NCBI GenBank assembly: GCA_937899725.1
Contig: CALCCA010000089.1
Location: 1-64,000 of the forward strand
DNA: 64,000 bases
Source of the DNA: an uncultured Halomicronema sp.
Lineage (GTDB): Bacteria; Cyanobacteriota; Cyanobacteriia; Phormidesmidales; Phormidesmidaceae
Reading direction: 5' to 3'
Each line of letters opens with the position of its first letter. The stretch's first letter is position 1. Position numbers and translations under genes: made by a program. A model generated the notes under the pieces. The model did no database searches. It was given only the letters and a program-made list of their open reading frames with translations, and was not told the origin of the DNA. This document shows, piece by piece, positions 46,952 to 56,210 of the stretch.

Positions 46952-47164
46952 CTACACTTCAGACTGAGCCGAGTTGGCGTTCAGCTCCCACCGCTTCTCA
47001 TCCCGTTGATCTAGCTTTTCTTTGATGTCGATCGCTTCTTCGTCAGCCAACTCGATGCCTGTTCGCTGGCCTAAGCTATCTGCATTATCTCTTTCTGGTA
47101 AGGGGTTGGCATTGCCAGCAACGGCCCCTTTGCCGTCATAAGCGAAATTTTTACCGTGAGTCAT
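46952..47164 (-). CDS. 70-aa hydrophilic protein
   Basis: ATG at 47164; another ATG lies 15 nt upstream. MTHGKNFAYDGKGAVAGNAN is followed by a charged region IDIKEKLDQRDEKRWELNAN. No hydrophobic stretch. Unrecognised; similar in style to the other small hydrophilic proteins near by. Confidence 0.55.
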   Translation of the reverse strand: MTHGKNFAYDGKGAVAGNANPLPERDNADSLGQRTGIELADEEAIDIKEKLDQRDEKRWELNANSAQSEV

Positions 47165-47545
47165 ACTCTGAATTCTCATAAAACTTGTACTGTATTAACA
47201 GTGACTTTATGCCGTTTGTCTGATCAATTCATCCCGCCAACGGCATAAATATGTGCCCTTAAACCGATGGTGCTGATGCCGTGTTTTCCTTCGGGCAGCA
47301 GTACAGCGCGGTCAGCCTAATCAGACTTAATCCAGCAGTTGCACCTCCTGCAGACAAAACATGAAACTCCTCACCCAGATAGAGGACTTCAAATTTGTGA
47401 AAGCATAATCTGGGAAGGCATTGTTTGTAGGAATGACTGTTTCAGGATAGGACTGTGCACTGATGACTTCAGCGTGAGATCAGGGTTCTATTCAATTTAA
47501 TCATTCCTCTGGGCAGCATTTGTTGACCGCTATCTTCCAATTGCT
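47165..47545. other. 380-bp divergent intergenic region, no gene seen
   Basis: It lies between the small protein gene and the DedA gene and must hold both promoters. Nothing distinctive is seen. Confidence 0.45.
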
Positions 47546-48163
47546 ATGGTGTCTTGGATTACTAACTGGCTTGAGTCTCTGGGCTACTTTGGCGTGTTCG
47601 CACTGATGGTGCTAGAGCACGTTTTTCCCCCGATTCCCTCGGAGTTGGTGATGCCGCTGTCTGGTTTTGTCAGCAGTCGCAGTTCTGAAATGACGATTGG
47701 CTGGGTGATTGTGGCTGGCTCTATCGGTTCACTGGTTGGCACCCTGTTTTGGTATTACTTAGGGCGGCAGGTCAACCAAGCGCAATTAATGAGGTTGACG
47801 GCCAAATATGGCAAGTGGTTGACCCTACAACCTAAAGATCTTGAAAAAGCGATCGCTTTCTTTCAGCGGGGCGGCGGGCATTGGGTTGTGGGTTTGGGCC
47901 GTATTGTCCCCGGCGTTCGAACCTACGTTTCAGTCCCGGCGGGGCTGACCAAAATGCCCCTGGTGCCCTATCTGTTTTACTCCGCCATCGGCACCGTACT
48001 CTGGACGGCGGCTTTAGCGATCGCAGGCTACGTTTTAGGCAATCGATTTGAAGCAGTGAGTGCGTTTATAGCCCCCATCAGCAAAGGGGTTTTACTGGCT
48101 TTAGGATGCACTGCTGTGGGTTGGGTGATTTACCGCTGGCGGCGGCGTCCCCCTTCGGCCTAG
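47546..48163 (+). CDS. DedA-family membrane protein
   Basis: 205 aa, four or five helices. DedA hallmarks are the reentrant segment EHVFPPIPSELVMPLSGF, FWYYLGRQVN, and GRIVPGVRTYVSVPAGLTKM with the conserved arginine. The family moves or flips lipid carriers such as undecaprenyl phosphate or phospholipids and maintains proton motive force. ATG at 47546. Confidence 0.9.
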   Translation: MVSWITNWLESLGYFGVFALMVLEHVFPPIPSELVMPLSGFVSSRSSEMTIGWVIVAGSIGSLVGTLFWYYLGRQVNQAQLMRLTAKYGKWLTLQPKDLEKAIAFFQRGGGHWVVGLGRIVPGVRTYVSVPAGLTKMPLVPYLFYSAIGTVLWTAALAIAGYVLGNRFEAVSAFIAPISKGVLLALGCTAVGWVIYRWRRRPPSA

Positions 48164-48244
48164 CGAGCCAGCCATTGATCTGAGCTGGGGGTCAGAAGCC
48201 GTTGAGAGAGTCAGACTCCGAAAAACTGAGGTAAAAAAAGACGC

Positions 48245-49261
48245 GTGAAATACAGTCAGTGGCTGACCCTCATCATCTTAGCGATTTGCCTATATGTATC
48301 CTGGCAAATTCGCACCATTTTGCTACTCGCGTTTGCGGCAGTCGTGTTTGCTGTGGTCTTAAACCGAGCGGTCAGTTTTGTGCAACGCTGGGTACCGGCT
48401 CGCAAAGCCGCTGTGCTGCTCGTTCTCTTGGGTGGCTTAATTGTCTTTGGGACATTTGGCATGCTCATTGTGCCCCCCTTTGGCCGACAGCTGAAAGAAC
48501 TGATCGAACTCTCGCCGCAGATAGTTTATCGCCTGCAACTATGGCTGCAAGACCGCATCATTGAAAATTCTGACTTGCCAGACGATTTTCGACTGGTTGA
48601 ATCACTGTATAACCAGTTGAGTAATTTTGATTTAAGGCTGCTTGTAAATCGTTTCTTTTTAGTTTTTTCGAATACCCTTTCCCTTACGGTCAATGTCTTG
48701 TTGGTGCTGGTGGTGATGCTCATGATGCTGCTAAATCCACAGCCCTATCGACGACTCTTTAAGGTTATCTTTCCGTCTTCCATGCGTCGCACGGTCGAGC
48801 AAGTTTTAGATCACTGTGAGGATGCAATCGTCGGCTGGTTTATCGGCATTACCTTCAACATGGTGGTCATTGCGATCATGAGCATGATCGGGCTATGGCT
48901 TTTGGGGGTGCCCTTGATGTTAGCGAACGGTCTGCTGGCAGGGCTTTTAGCGTTTATCCCCAATATTGGCCCGGTGGTGAGTGTGATTCCCCCTGTGGCG
49001 ATCGCCCTGCTCGAAGCCCCTTGGAAAGCGATCGCGGTGATCGGCCTTTATATTTTGATTCAGCAGATCGAAAGCAATCTCCTCACCCCTTTTGTCATGA
49101 AGCAGCAGGTCGATCTGCTGCCAGCCATCACGCTCCTCGCCCAAGTCGTTTTCTCACTCTTTTTTGGCTTTTTAGGGTTACTCTTAGCACTGCCCCTAGC
49201 CCTGACTCTGCAACAGTGGCTGAACGAGTTTTGGGTCAAGCGCTATGCTGAAGCGCATTGA
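48245..49261 (+). CDS. AI-2E/PerM-family transporter
   Basis: 338 aa, about eight helices. It shows the AI-2E exporter pattern: an N-terminal helix pair, FGMLIVPPFGRQLKELIELS, then LLAFIPNIGPVVSVIPPVAI and QQIESNLLTPFVMKQQVDLL. The substrate is unknown; relatives export small molecules or act in salt stress. The start is GTG at 48245, 81 nt after the DedA gene; the two may be co-transcribed. Confidence 0.87.
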   Translation: MKYSQWLTLIILAICLYVSWQIRTILLLAFAAVVFAVVLNRAVSFVQRWVPARKAAVLLVLLGGLIVFGTFGMLIVPPFGRQLKELIELSPQIVYRLQLWLQDRIIENSDLPDDFRLVESLYNQLSNFDLRLLVNRFFLVFSNTLSLTVNVLLVLVVMLMMLLNPQPYRRLFKVIFPSSMRRTVEQVLDHCEDAIVGWFIGITFNMVVIAIMSMIGLWLLGVPLMLANGLLAGLLAFIPNIGPVVSVIPPVAIALLEAPWKAIAVIGLYILIQQIESNLLTPFVMKQQVDLLPAITLLAQVVFSLFFGFLGLLLALPLALTLQQWLNEFWVKRYAEAH

Positions 49262-49433
49262 TAGAAGCCAAAACCATTGCTGACCTGGAGCCCATGTCGG
49301 CCTAACCCAGACCAGAGCAACCAATCCTTGCGAGACGATGGTACCCGTTGTTCATTGCCGCTGTTTCTCGTATTAACAGCATGACCGGTTGCGATCGTGC
49401 TGTCAGTTGTTATCCAGCTAAGTGTGATGTTCA

Positions 49434-50315
49434 ATGACCACAGTTCGCCGCTTCACTTCGTTTGCCACCCGCCAGTTCATCCAAATTCAACGTTGGGTAA
49501 ATCGATTGTTCAATACCGTTTGGGCGCAACGGTTGATCCGGCTGGGCCATGCGGCTAAAGGGCTGCTATATGGGGCGATCGCACTGATTTCTATGCGGTC
49601 TGTTGTTTACGATAGTGAGTCGGCTGGGGGCAGCGACGCGGTCATCGCGGCCCTTGACGATCGCGCCGTGGGCAGTGTGCTATTGCTCTTTCTGTGCATT
49701 GGGCTAGCGGGCTATTCATTCTGGCGGCTTGTGCAAGCGCTGGTTGATCCAGACTACGCTGATCAGCCCATGACCCTCAAACGCGTAGCGCAGCGTTGTG
49801 GGTACACCTGTAGCGCCTTGACTTATTCTGGCATTGGCTATAGCGCCGGACGCTTGGCCATTGGCCTGACGGTCGATTTTGATGACACGGCAGAAGAGAT
49901 TGCCGAAACCCTGTTTGAAGTGCCGGTTGGGGCCTGGGCCTTGTCGGCCTGTGGCGTGGGCGTGATGGGTATCGGACTGATTTATATTTACGGCGCTTAC
50001 TCCGGCAGCTTTATTAGCGACTTCCAGACCAAGCTCTATTCAGCGGTCAAGCGCTTGACGGTCTTCATGGGTAAATTGGGATACACCGCCAGAGGGGTCA
50101 GTTTTGTCTTAGTCGGCGCCTATTTGATTAAGGCGGCTTACTTTTTAGATGACGAAGCAGCAGGCGGTATGGGACAAGTCCTCGATCGCTTAGACGATGT
50201 ACGCTTTGGCAAAATTTGGCTGACCGCGATCGCCTTTGGCTTTTTTGCCTATGCGATCTATATGATTATGGCCGCCTTGTATCGCAAGTTCCCCACCGAA
50301 AAACGGTTAAGATGA
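49434..50315 (+). CDS. DUF1206-type membrane protein
   Basis: 293 aa with three copies of a two-helix module: RLGHAAKGLLYGAIALISM, RCGYTCSALTYSGIGYSAG and KLGYTARGVSFVLVGAYLIK each begin a module, followed by FWRLVQALVDP-like and FAYAIYMIMAALYRKF ends. This is the DUF1206 architecture, found in many bacteria and of unknown role, often near stress genes. ATG at 49434. Confidence 0.85.
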   Translation: MTTVRRFTSFATRQFIQIQRWVNRLFNTVWAQRLIRLGHAAKGLLYGAIALISMRSVVYDSESAGGSDAVIAALDDRAVGSVLLLFLCIGLAGYSFWRLVQALVDPDYADQPMTLKRVAQRCGYTCSALTYSGIGYSAGRLAIGLTVDFDDTAEEIAETLFEVPVGAWALSACGVGVMGIGLIYIYGAYSGSFISDFQTKLYSAVKRLTVFMGKLGYTARGVSFVLVGAYLIKAAYFLDDEAAGGMGQVLDRLDDVRFGKIWLTAIAFGFFAYAIYMIMAALYRKFPTEKRLR

Positions 50316-50486
50316 CCTGCTGACATGAGTGCTTGACGGCTACTATTCCAGGCTCCCAGCTCATTGGCCATGCCATCCCGTCGATCAGGAATGCAATTGG
50401 TAAACCACTCCTGAGTTTTGCCCAATGAATGTGCCATAGCAGCTTGGGAATTTGCAGGCCGTCAAATGCCATGCACCGATACCTAA

Positions 50487-50626
50487 TACCAATTCTCTGA
50501 AACTGGGCTACAGATCTTCCTTTCGACGCCGCTCCAGGAACGTCGGCTGAGCGGCGTCGTTCGCATCGCGTCTCCCCGAGGGAGAAAGCCGACTTGTCTG
50601 TGTAGCTGTAATTCGTAGAACTGGTA
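50487..50626 (-). repeat. MITE-like repeat, family B, copy 3
   Basis: TA-flanked: starts TACCAATTCTCTGAAACTGG and ends GTAGAACTGGTA. The ends form an imperfect inverted repeat (ATACCA(A/G)TTCT). At 140 bp it is shorter than copies 1 and 2 because the GC-rich interior lacks about 20 bases. Confidence 0.65.
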
Positions 50627-50670
50627 TAAAACAACTCCCCCTAACCTGATATCAGAGGTTAAGGGGGAGT
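50625..50670 (-). terminator. terminator of the SDR gene at 50695
   Basis: ACTCCCCCTAACCT (50634-50647) pairs with AGGTTAAGGGGGAGT (50656-50670) with one bulge. On the minus strand TTGTTTTAT follows. The U-tract overlaps the end of the adjacent repeat. Confidence 0.75.
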
Positions 50671-50694
50671 CGTGGATGGACCCTATGTGAAAAC

Positions 50695-51564
50695 TTAGCT
50701 GGAAGTTAGACCGCCAGCGACATCTAACAGTGCTCCCGTTACAAAGCTGCTATCCTGAGCCGCCATATAAACGTAGGCCGGTGCCAACTCTTCTGGTTGA
50801 GCTGCCCGGTTCATAGCGACATCCGTGTCGAAGTTGCCGACTTTTTCTGCGGGCATCGTGGCGGGAATGTTGGGGGTCCACACGGGGCCAGGCACCACGG
50901 CATTGACGCGAATTCCCCGCTCGGCCAGGTTCAACGCGAGGGATTGAGTGAAGGTATGCACGGCACCTTTGCTAGCGGCGTAGTCCACCAACATGTCTTT
51001 GCCAACTTTGCCAACAATGCTGCCGGTGTTGATAATGACATCACCCTCTTTGAGATGAGGCAGAGCCGCTTTAGCCATGTAAAAGTAGCCAAAAACATTC
51101 GTTTCCATCGTGCGTTGAAACTGCTCTACAGAAATGTCCTCAAATTTTTTTTGAGTCATTTGGTAAGCGGCATTGTTGACCAAAATATTGAGCTGACCCA
51201 ATTCGTCGACGGTTTTAGTGACGGCAGCCTGACAAGCCTCAAACTCGCGCACGTCAAATTTGAGGGCTAAGCATTTACGACCGAGTGCCGTCACTTTGTT
51301 GTAGGTGGTTTCGGCATCGCTGTCGTTCTCGTTATAGAGAATCGCGACGTCAGCCCCTTCCATGGCATAGGCGATCGCCACAGCGCGACCAATGCCCGAG
51401 TCCCCGCCAGTAATCAGGGCGACTTTACCCTGGAGCTTGTTAGCAGGCTGATAGTTCGACAAATCACTATCGGGAACCGGTACCATATCTGACTGTTTGG
51501 CCGGATATTCGAGCTGCTGAGCAGGAATTTCATCAGGGGTAGGACGGCGTTCTTGAGTTTGCAT
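50695..51564 (-). CDS. SDR oxidoreductase, general stress protein 39 type
   Basis: 289 aa. A 45-residue N-terminal extension (TPDEIPAQQLEYPAKQSDM) precedes a classical short-chain dehydrogenase with TGGDSGIGRAVAIAY, NNAAYQ, a catalytic Ser in NTGSIVGKVG and YAASKGAV. This extended form is the YhdF/YdaD group of stress-induced oxidoreductases. Substrate unknown. It has a terminator at its end and lies downstream of a second SDR on the same strand. Confidence 0.88.
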   Translation of the reverse strand: MQTQERRPTPDEIPAQQLEYPAKQSDMVPVPDSDLSNYQPANKLQGKVALITGGDSGIGRAVAIAYAMEGADVAILYNENDSDAETTYNKVTALGRKCLALKFDVREFEACQAAVTKTVDELGQLNILVNNAAYQMTQKKFEDISVEQFQRTMETNVFGYFYMAKAALPHLKEGDVIINTGSIVGKVGKDMLVDYAASKGAVHTFTQSLALNLAERGIRVNAVVPGPVWTPNIPATMPAEKVGNFDTDVAMNRAAQPEELAPAYVYMAAQDSSFVTGALLDVAGGLTSS

Positions 51565-51915
51565 AATCTTTCCGTAAATGAACTGTTGAGGCTGCGAGGG
51601 TTGTAGCGGCTAGCAAGACGATCGACGGCAGACGGGTTCAGTAGACCTCTTGCAGGAATAAAATAAAGCCCCCTTCCGTCCCCCAAATTGGGGGGAACGG
51701 CTCTTGAAGGTTCGGTATGTCGCTAATATCGGCTCGAAAGTCCCCCAGTATTGGGGGATTTCGGAGGCGCTCGATCTTGACGCAAGAGACCTACTCAAAG
51801 TAATCAAGGCGTTCTGCGGCGCTTTCGACCCAGGCACTGAGATTAACCATGGCTGACGCATTAATCGTGAGAAACTCTCGTTTTTTGCCCATGGGCAGTC
51901 TGCGGGGGATACAGC
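51565..51915. repeat. intergenic region with C-rich/G-rich repeat, family D
   Basis: Bases about 51667-51772 hold GCCCCCTTCCGTCCCCCAAA, then TTGGGGGGAACGG and AGTCCCCCAGTATTGGGGGA, which can form a pair of hairpins. No gene is seen between the two SDR genes. Confidence 0.5.
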
Positions 51916-52719
51916 CTACAGGCTAATGCTGGCGACTGAGCCGCCATCGACCCGATAGTTTGCCCCCACTACAAAGCTGGAAAGTTGAGAGCAGAGGAAC
52001 GTGATGACGGCCGCAACTTCTTGCGCTTTGCCCCGGCGCTGCAGTTCTAAATGTGGGCGTTTTTCTTTGAGGAAGGTGGCGATCGCGTCATCAAAACTGA
52101 CGCCGAGCTTGTCCGCCCGCTGCTTCATCATGGCGTCGGTCATGGGGGTGGCAATGAAGGCGGGCGAGACCGAGTTTACCAGCACGCCATCCTGGGCGTA
52201 GGCCTTCGAAAGGTTTTTCGTCAAGTTAAGCAGACCGGCCTTGGCAGCACAGTAGGGCATTTCATCGGTGTAGGGCTGCACAGCATCTTCTGAGGTCACC
52301 AGCACCACCCGGCCCCAACCAGACTTTTGCATGAGGGGAATAAAGGTGCGGCAAACCCGGACGGCACCCATCAGATCGACTTCGATCGCGTCATGCCAGT
52401 CGTCATCACTAATTTCCAGAAAGTCGCCAGTCGCGCCCGTAATGCCCGCACAGTTGACCACCATATCGACCGTGCCGTAGTGCTCTACAATCTGGTCGCG
52501 AGCGGCTTCAACCTCAGACAGATGGCGGAGGTCAGCCGGCACGGCCAAGGCCTCGCCCACGGTGTTGACCTCTTCGACAGTGGCTTGCAGTTGCTCCGTT
52601 GTCTTATCCAACAGCGCAATTTTGACCCCTTCGTCGGCCAGCAGTTTTGCCGTGGCGCGGCCCATGCCTGAGTCACCGCCGGTGATCAAGGCGACTTTTC
52701 CTTTAATTCCGAGTTCCAT
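51916..52719 (-). CDS. SDR-family oxidoreductase
   Basis: 267 aa classical SDR: ITGGDSGMGRATAKLLADEG, NCAGITGATGD, catalytic Ser in VLVTSEDAVQPY and YCAAKAGLL. The C-terminus SSFVVGANYRVDGGSVAS is typical. It uses NAD(P)H on an unknown carbonyl or alcohol. It lies upstream of the GSP39-type SDR on the same strand with 350 bp between. Confidence 0.88.
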   Translation of the reverse strand: MELGIKGKVALITGGDSGMGRATAKLLADEGVKIALLDKTTEQLQATVEEVNTVGEALAVPADLRHLSEVEAARDQIVEHYGTVDMVVNCAGITGATGDFLEISDDDWHDAIEVDLMGAVRVCRTFIPLMQKSGWGRVVLVTSEDAVQPYTDEMPYCAAKAGLLNLTKNLSKAYAQDGVLVNSVSPAFIATPMTDAMMKQRADKLGVSFDDAIATFLKEKRPHLELQRRGKAQEVAAVITFLCSQLSSFVVGANYRVDGGSVASISL

Positions 52720-53070
52720 ACCGTTACCTCACCATACAGATTTAAGTTAATGAACGGTGACCGGCAATTGCTCTACCGTTGTATAGAAGCTGGACCAGCC
52801 CGGAGAAAGATTTGCGAGCAGGGCGTTGCTGAATAGCAGTATGATTTGCCCCCTAGCCCCCCAATTCTGGGGGGAACCGAGTCTTGAAGTCCCTCAAAAT
52901 TGGGGGATTTAGGGGGCATACCAAGTTGGGTACAAAAACCGACTCATACCTTGGTTAAGCAACACCGATTTACGAGCAGCAGTCCGAACAGAGCGGCATC
53001 GCATTCGCCATCGCCGCCCCGATGGCGTGATCGTTGCAGACCCCAGTGCCCGTTGCTGCCCACAACCGGC
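52720..53070. repeat. intergenic region with palindromic repeat, family D
   Basis: Bases 52850-52918 start GCCCCCTAGCCCCCCAATTC and end GATTTAGGGGGC; the ends are inverted copies, with an inner CCCCCAATTCTGGGGGG hairpin. The sequence type is common in cyanobacteria. No gene is seen. Confidence 0.5.
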
Positions 53071-54549
53071 TTAGGTTTGAGGCACCCAAACCGAGACTGA
53101 CCCAGCTTCGCACCGAAATTCGGCCCAGCCTTTCTCATTCGTCGTGACGGGGTCAGGCACGTGTTCGGTAATGTCGATATATGTCTGGTGAGGCTGCGCC
53201 GTTTCCATCCACTTAAAGCCGCGATCGCCATTGCTCAAAAGCACTGCCATCCCCCCCGGCTGGTCGGCATTGCCTAACCGACTCCAGCCAATGGTTTGAG
53301 GATGATCGAAATAGTCGTATTGCTCGCCATAGGCGTAGGTTTGCCGGGCGTATAAAAACTTGTCGATCAGCCATTGATGACTGTCGAGCCAAATCTCATA
53401 CTCGCCGCCATCGGTGCCGACATCGGTATAGTGCGCCCCATAATAATCGGCATAAAAGATGCAGGGGTAGCCGTCTTGGCGCAGCAAGATAAGCGCATAG
53501 GCCAACGGCTTAAACCACGGTTCGACCACTGACTCTAAGGCTTGCAGCGGTTGCGAATCATGGTTGTCAACCAGCGTCACCGCTAAGGCTGGTTGCTGCT
53601 GTACGAGGGTATTGTCAAAAATTTGCCGCAGGTCGTAGGTGTCGCCCGCCTTACTGGCTTCCGTAAAGTTGTAGTGCAGAGGGGCATCAAACAAATGTAC
53701 ATCCCCCCCAGTGACATCAATAAAGTGATGGAGCGCCTCGATCTCGTAGGACCAATACTCCCCCACGGCAAACAGGCGCTTACCTGACTCGCGGCGACAG
53801 TGGTTGAGCCATTGCGGAAAAAAGCCCGCTTTGACATGTTTCACCGCGTCAAAGCGAAAGCCATCGACCTCGGTGGTGTCAACGTACCAGGTGCCCCAGT
53901 CATTCAACGCGGTGCGCACCTCCTCTGACTCCATGTCGAGGTCACAGCCCATGAGGTAGTCAAAGGCTCCCTTTTCCAGATCAACGTTGTCATCAAACGA
54001 CTTGTCTTGCAGCAGATAAACCGCGTTGAAGTCGGGGTCATGTTCGTTGTAATCCACCGCGTCAAAGTGCCACCAGTGCCATTCCATATCGCTATATTTG
54101 CGATCGCGCCCCTCAAACTTAAAGTGCGTCCACACTTTGGCGGTTCGCGGTTCGCCAATGGCTTCTCCGCGATTGTCGGGATTAAAAGGGGTGGCCTCAA
54201 CTTCTTCCGGCGCGTCACCGCCCATCATGTGGTTAAACACCACGTCGGCATACACGCGGATGCCAGCATGTTGTACCTGTTTGACTGCTTTCAAATACTC
54301 ATCTTTGGTGCCGTACTTGGTGCGGATACTACTCTTTTGGTCAAACTCCCCTAAATCATAGAGGTCGTAAACACCATACCCGACATCCAGACCGCCGCCT
54401 GAGCCTTTATACGCTGGCGGCAACCACACCGAAGTCACGCCTTTCTGAGCCAGCTCATCAGCCTGCTCGGCTAGCTCCTTCCACAAGTTGCCATCAGATG
54501 CGATGTACCAATGAAAGTACTGCATCATTACGCCGTTCAGTTCAGACAT
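53071..54549 (-). CDS. amyA: cytoplasmic alpha-amylase, GH13
   Basis: 492 aa without signal peptide. GH13 catalytic residues are Asp234 in GFRFDAVKH, Glu264 in AVGEYWSYE and Asp331 in LVDNHDSQP. Region I is DVVFNHMMG. The start VMMQYFHWYIASDGNLWKEL and VWLPPAYKGSGG match the GH13_5 type of E. coli AmyA and liquefying bacillar amylases. It cleaves alpha-1,4 bonds in glycogen or maltodextrins inside the cell. The gene stands alone; ATG at 54549. Confidence 0.94.
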   Translation of the reverse strand: MSELNGVMMQYFHWYIASDGNLWKELAEQADELAQKGVTSVWLPPAYKGSGGGLDVGYGVYDLYDLGEFDQKSSIRTKYGTKDEYLKAVKQVQHAGIRVYADVVFNHMMGGDAPEEVEATPFNPDNRGEAIGEPRTAKVWTHFKFEGRDRKYSDMEWHWWHFDAVDYNEHDPDFNAVYLLQDKSFDDNVDLEKGAFDYLMGCDLDMESEEVRTALNDWGTWYVDTTEVDGFRFDAVKHVKAGFFPQWLNHCRRESGKRLFAVGEYWSYEIEALHHFIDVTGGDVHLFDAPLHYNFTEASKAGDTYDLRQIFDNTLVQQQPALAVTLVDNHDSQPLQALESVVEPWFKPLAYALILLRQDGYPCIFYADYYGAHYTDVGTDGGEYEIWLDSHQWLIDKFLYARQTYAYGEQYDYFDHPQTIGWSRLGNADQPGGMAVLLSNGDRGFKWMETAQPHQTYIDITEHVPDPVTTNEKGWAEFRCEAGSVSVWVPQT

Positions 54550-54758
54550 GATCTAAAAGCCTCCACCACTTCAAGGCACAACTAGACAGAGTGACAGACG
54601 TTTAGACGAATTTCGCCCTGCTTGAGATAGATCTCGTGAATTTATTCAGTGAAGCGTCTTGAGCACTCAGTCAAAGACCAGAAGGCGATATTTCGGGACG
54701 GTTCAAAACGGACTTAGCGACGCTCTCTCTATCTTGAGACAGAGGCTTTTAACCACCT

Positions 54759-54786
54759 TTGACAGATGTTTACCTACACTTATTTA
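54759..54786 (+). promoter_or_regulatory. candidate promoter of the Psb35-like gene
   Basis: TTGACA (54759-54764) and TATTTA (54781-54786), with a 16-nt spacer, lie about 40 bp before the ATG at 54825. Confidence 0.45.
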
Positions 54787-54824
54787 AGTAATATGATTGT
54801 TGTAGATAAATTGAAAGTTAAAGT

Positions 54825-55022
54825 ATGCGTTCGTTTGCTTATATGTCTTTGATGGAAATACAAGCCGCTAGTGCTCCTTATTTTTCTAGCATTGCAGTTG
54901 TTGGCATTGTCGGCTTTATTGCAGCAGTTAGTATTGGCTCCATCGCCTGGTACAACTCTAAGCGTCCGGCTGGTTGGGAGAACAAAGAGCGTCCAGACAT
55001 TATCCCCAATGTAGAGAAATAG
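54825..55022 (+). CDS. psb35: small one-helix protein, Psb35-like
   Basis: 65 aa. One membrane helix (about 21-43, SIAVVGIVGFIAAVSIGSIA) is followed by the conserved stretch WYNSKRPAGWENKERPDIIP. I associate this pattern with the cyanobacterial photosystem II assembly factor Psb35. It would sit in the thylakoid membrane with the tail on the cytosolic side. A good promoter precedes it. The name is from memory of the family, so moderate confidence. Confidence 0.65.
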   Translation: MRSFAYMSLMEIQAASAPYFSSIAVVGIVGFIAAVSIGSIAWYNSKRPAGWENKERPDIIPNVEK

Positions 55023-55235
55023 CGTCAACTATTAATCTGTCGCTCCGAACCTGTCTGGCGACAGATGAAAACTCAATATTATTTCAAAAGGCATTCGATT
55101 CTTAGTGAGTCGGATGCCTTTGATTGATTGATGCAAGTCAACCTGATCGTAAGTATTTTTATGTAAAAAGAGAGATGCTAAGCGAGTGATTTTCTTGTCC
55201 AATGAGAGTGCTGTTTTGCTGATTGAGGTGAACTA

Positions 55236-55400
55236 ATGCTCAGATATACGCTACTCTTTTTCATTGTTGCTATTATCGCTGCCGTGTTTGGCTTCAGTGG
55301 TATCGCGGCGGGGGCTGCGAGTATCGCTAAGGTTTTATTCTTCATTTTCTTGGCGTTGTTTGCGGTATCGTTGGTGATGCGTTTGCTCAAGACGGCCTAA
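55236..55400 (+). CDS. DUF1328-type small membrane protein
   Basis: 54 aa, from the ATG at 55236 with GAGGTG 8 nt upstream. [20 protein letters not shown] is followed by [20 protein letters not shown] and a final basic end RLLKTA. This is the two-helix DUF1328 (YtjA) pattern. Such proteins are induced by stress in many bacteria; function unknown. It is followed by a hairpin at 55416-55450. Confidence 0.85.
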   Translation: MLRYTLLFFIVAIIAAVFGFSGIAAGAASIAKVLFFIFLALFAVSLVMRLLKTA

Positions 55401-55415
55401 GTCGGCCAAAACTCG

Positions 55416-55450
55416 AAAGCCTCCCGAAAAATGATCTTTCAGGAGGCTTT
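55416..55450 (+). terminator. terminator of the DUF1328 gene
   Basis: AAAGCCTCC at 55416-55424 pairs with GGAGGCTTT at 55442-55450, extended inward by GAAA/TTTC across one mismatch. The T-run is short, so termination may be partial. Confidence 0.65.
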
Positions 55451-55491
55451 GCTATATCTGAAGAATTCTTTGTCAAGAAGTTGATTTTCCG

Positions 55492-55941
55492 TTACAGATC
55501 TTCTAGCGGAAACTCTTGGTGAAGCTGCTTGCAAGCATCCCGTAACAGGCCATTTTCGATGGTGTATTGTTTGGGCGATCGCTGAAAGACTTCCTCACAG
55601 GGAATATCAATCATGTTGGGATTGCCATCGGCAAAGTCAGCTGACCCCACGCCGTAGACAATGTGCTGTATCCCTGCCCACAGGCAAGTCGCAGCGCACA
55701 TCGCGCAGGGCTCACAGGTTGAATACAGTGTATAAGAGCCCGACGGAGCAGCATTGCCGAATCGTTTAGCGAGCTGACGAATCGCATTGACCTCAGCATG
55801 GCAGACCGGATCTTGATCCGTTTGTACCGTATTGCCAGCCTGCTCAATGACTTCGCCCTCTTGAACAATCACTGCGCCAAAGGGAGTTTGACTTTTGCGA
55901 GCTTCCTCAATGGCGAGATGCATAAATGCTTCTGGATTCAT
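55492..55941 (-). CDS. cytidine deaminase-fold protein, guanine deaminase-like
   Basis: 149 aa. Zinc site: CHAEVNAI (His48, Glu50) and TCEPCAMCAATCLW (Cys79, Cys82). QTPFGAVIVQEG is the usual start. The C-terminal part with IVYGVGSADFADGNPNMID fits the guanine deaminase/tRNA-adenosine deaminase branch. I favour free-base or nucleoside deamination over tRNA editing because of length and the missing tRNA-type tail. ATG at 55941. Confidence 0.82.
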   Translation of the reverse strand: MNPEAFMHLAIEEARKSQTPFGAVIVQEGEVIEQAGNTVQTDQDPVCHAEVNAIRQLAKRFGNAAPSGSYTLYSTCEPCAMCAATCLWAGIQHIVYGVGSADFADGNPNMIDIPCEEVFQRSPKQYTIENGLLRDACKQLHQEFPLEDL

Positions 55942-55975
55942 AAACCGATTTATCCCCTTTCAAATAAAAATCCGC

Positions 55976-56008
55976 AAAAAAAAGAGGCGAACATTGCGCC
56001 TCTTTTTT
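55976..56008 (-). terminator. strong bidirectional terminator downstream of the CsbD gene
   Basis: AAAAAAGAGGCG (55978-55989) pairs with CGCCTCTTTTTT (55997-56008), loop AACATTG. T-runs occur on both strands. It separates the CsbD gene from the deaminase gene. Confidence 0.88.
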
Positions 56009-56027
56009 GGGTTGAATGCAAAAGAAA

Positions 56028-56210
56028 CTAGTCAATCGCTTTCTTGACTTGATCTTTCACGTCTTCTTTACCGTGCTGAGCGCGAGCCTCTACTTGCTTG
56101 GCTTTACCTTCAGCTTCGTCAGAAGTGTTACCCGTCAAATCACCAACAGCTTCTTGGACTTTACCTTCAACGTTTTTAGCAGTTGCTTCTACTCTATCTT
56201 CGATACCCAT
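56028..56210 (-). CDS. CsbD-family stress protein
   Basis: 60 aa from the ATG at 56210; an ATG 6 nt earlier is also possible. GIEDRVEATAKNVEGKVQEA and GDLTGNTSDEAEGKAKQVEA are the CsbD pattern of amphipathic repeats. These proteins are induced by general, osmotic or oxidative stress; the biochemical role is unknown. Confidence 0.88.
   Translation of the reverse strand: MGIEDRVEATAKNVEGKVQEAVGDLTGNTSDEAEGKAKQVEARAQHGKEDVKDQVKKAID

Larger units (their letters stand above)
50316..50694. other. intergenic region of repeat and terminator
   Basis: Contains the family B copy at 50487-50626, which runs directly into the terminator of the SDR gene at 50695. Confidence 0.5.

Noticed and set aside
46742-47014. 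Plus-strand frame of 90 codons
   Set aside because: It runs through a hairpin and into the opposite-strand small protein gene; no ribosome site or domain.
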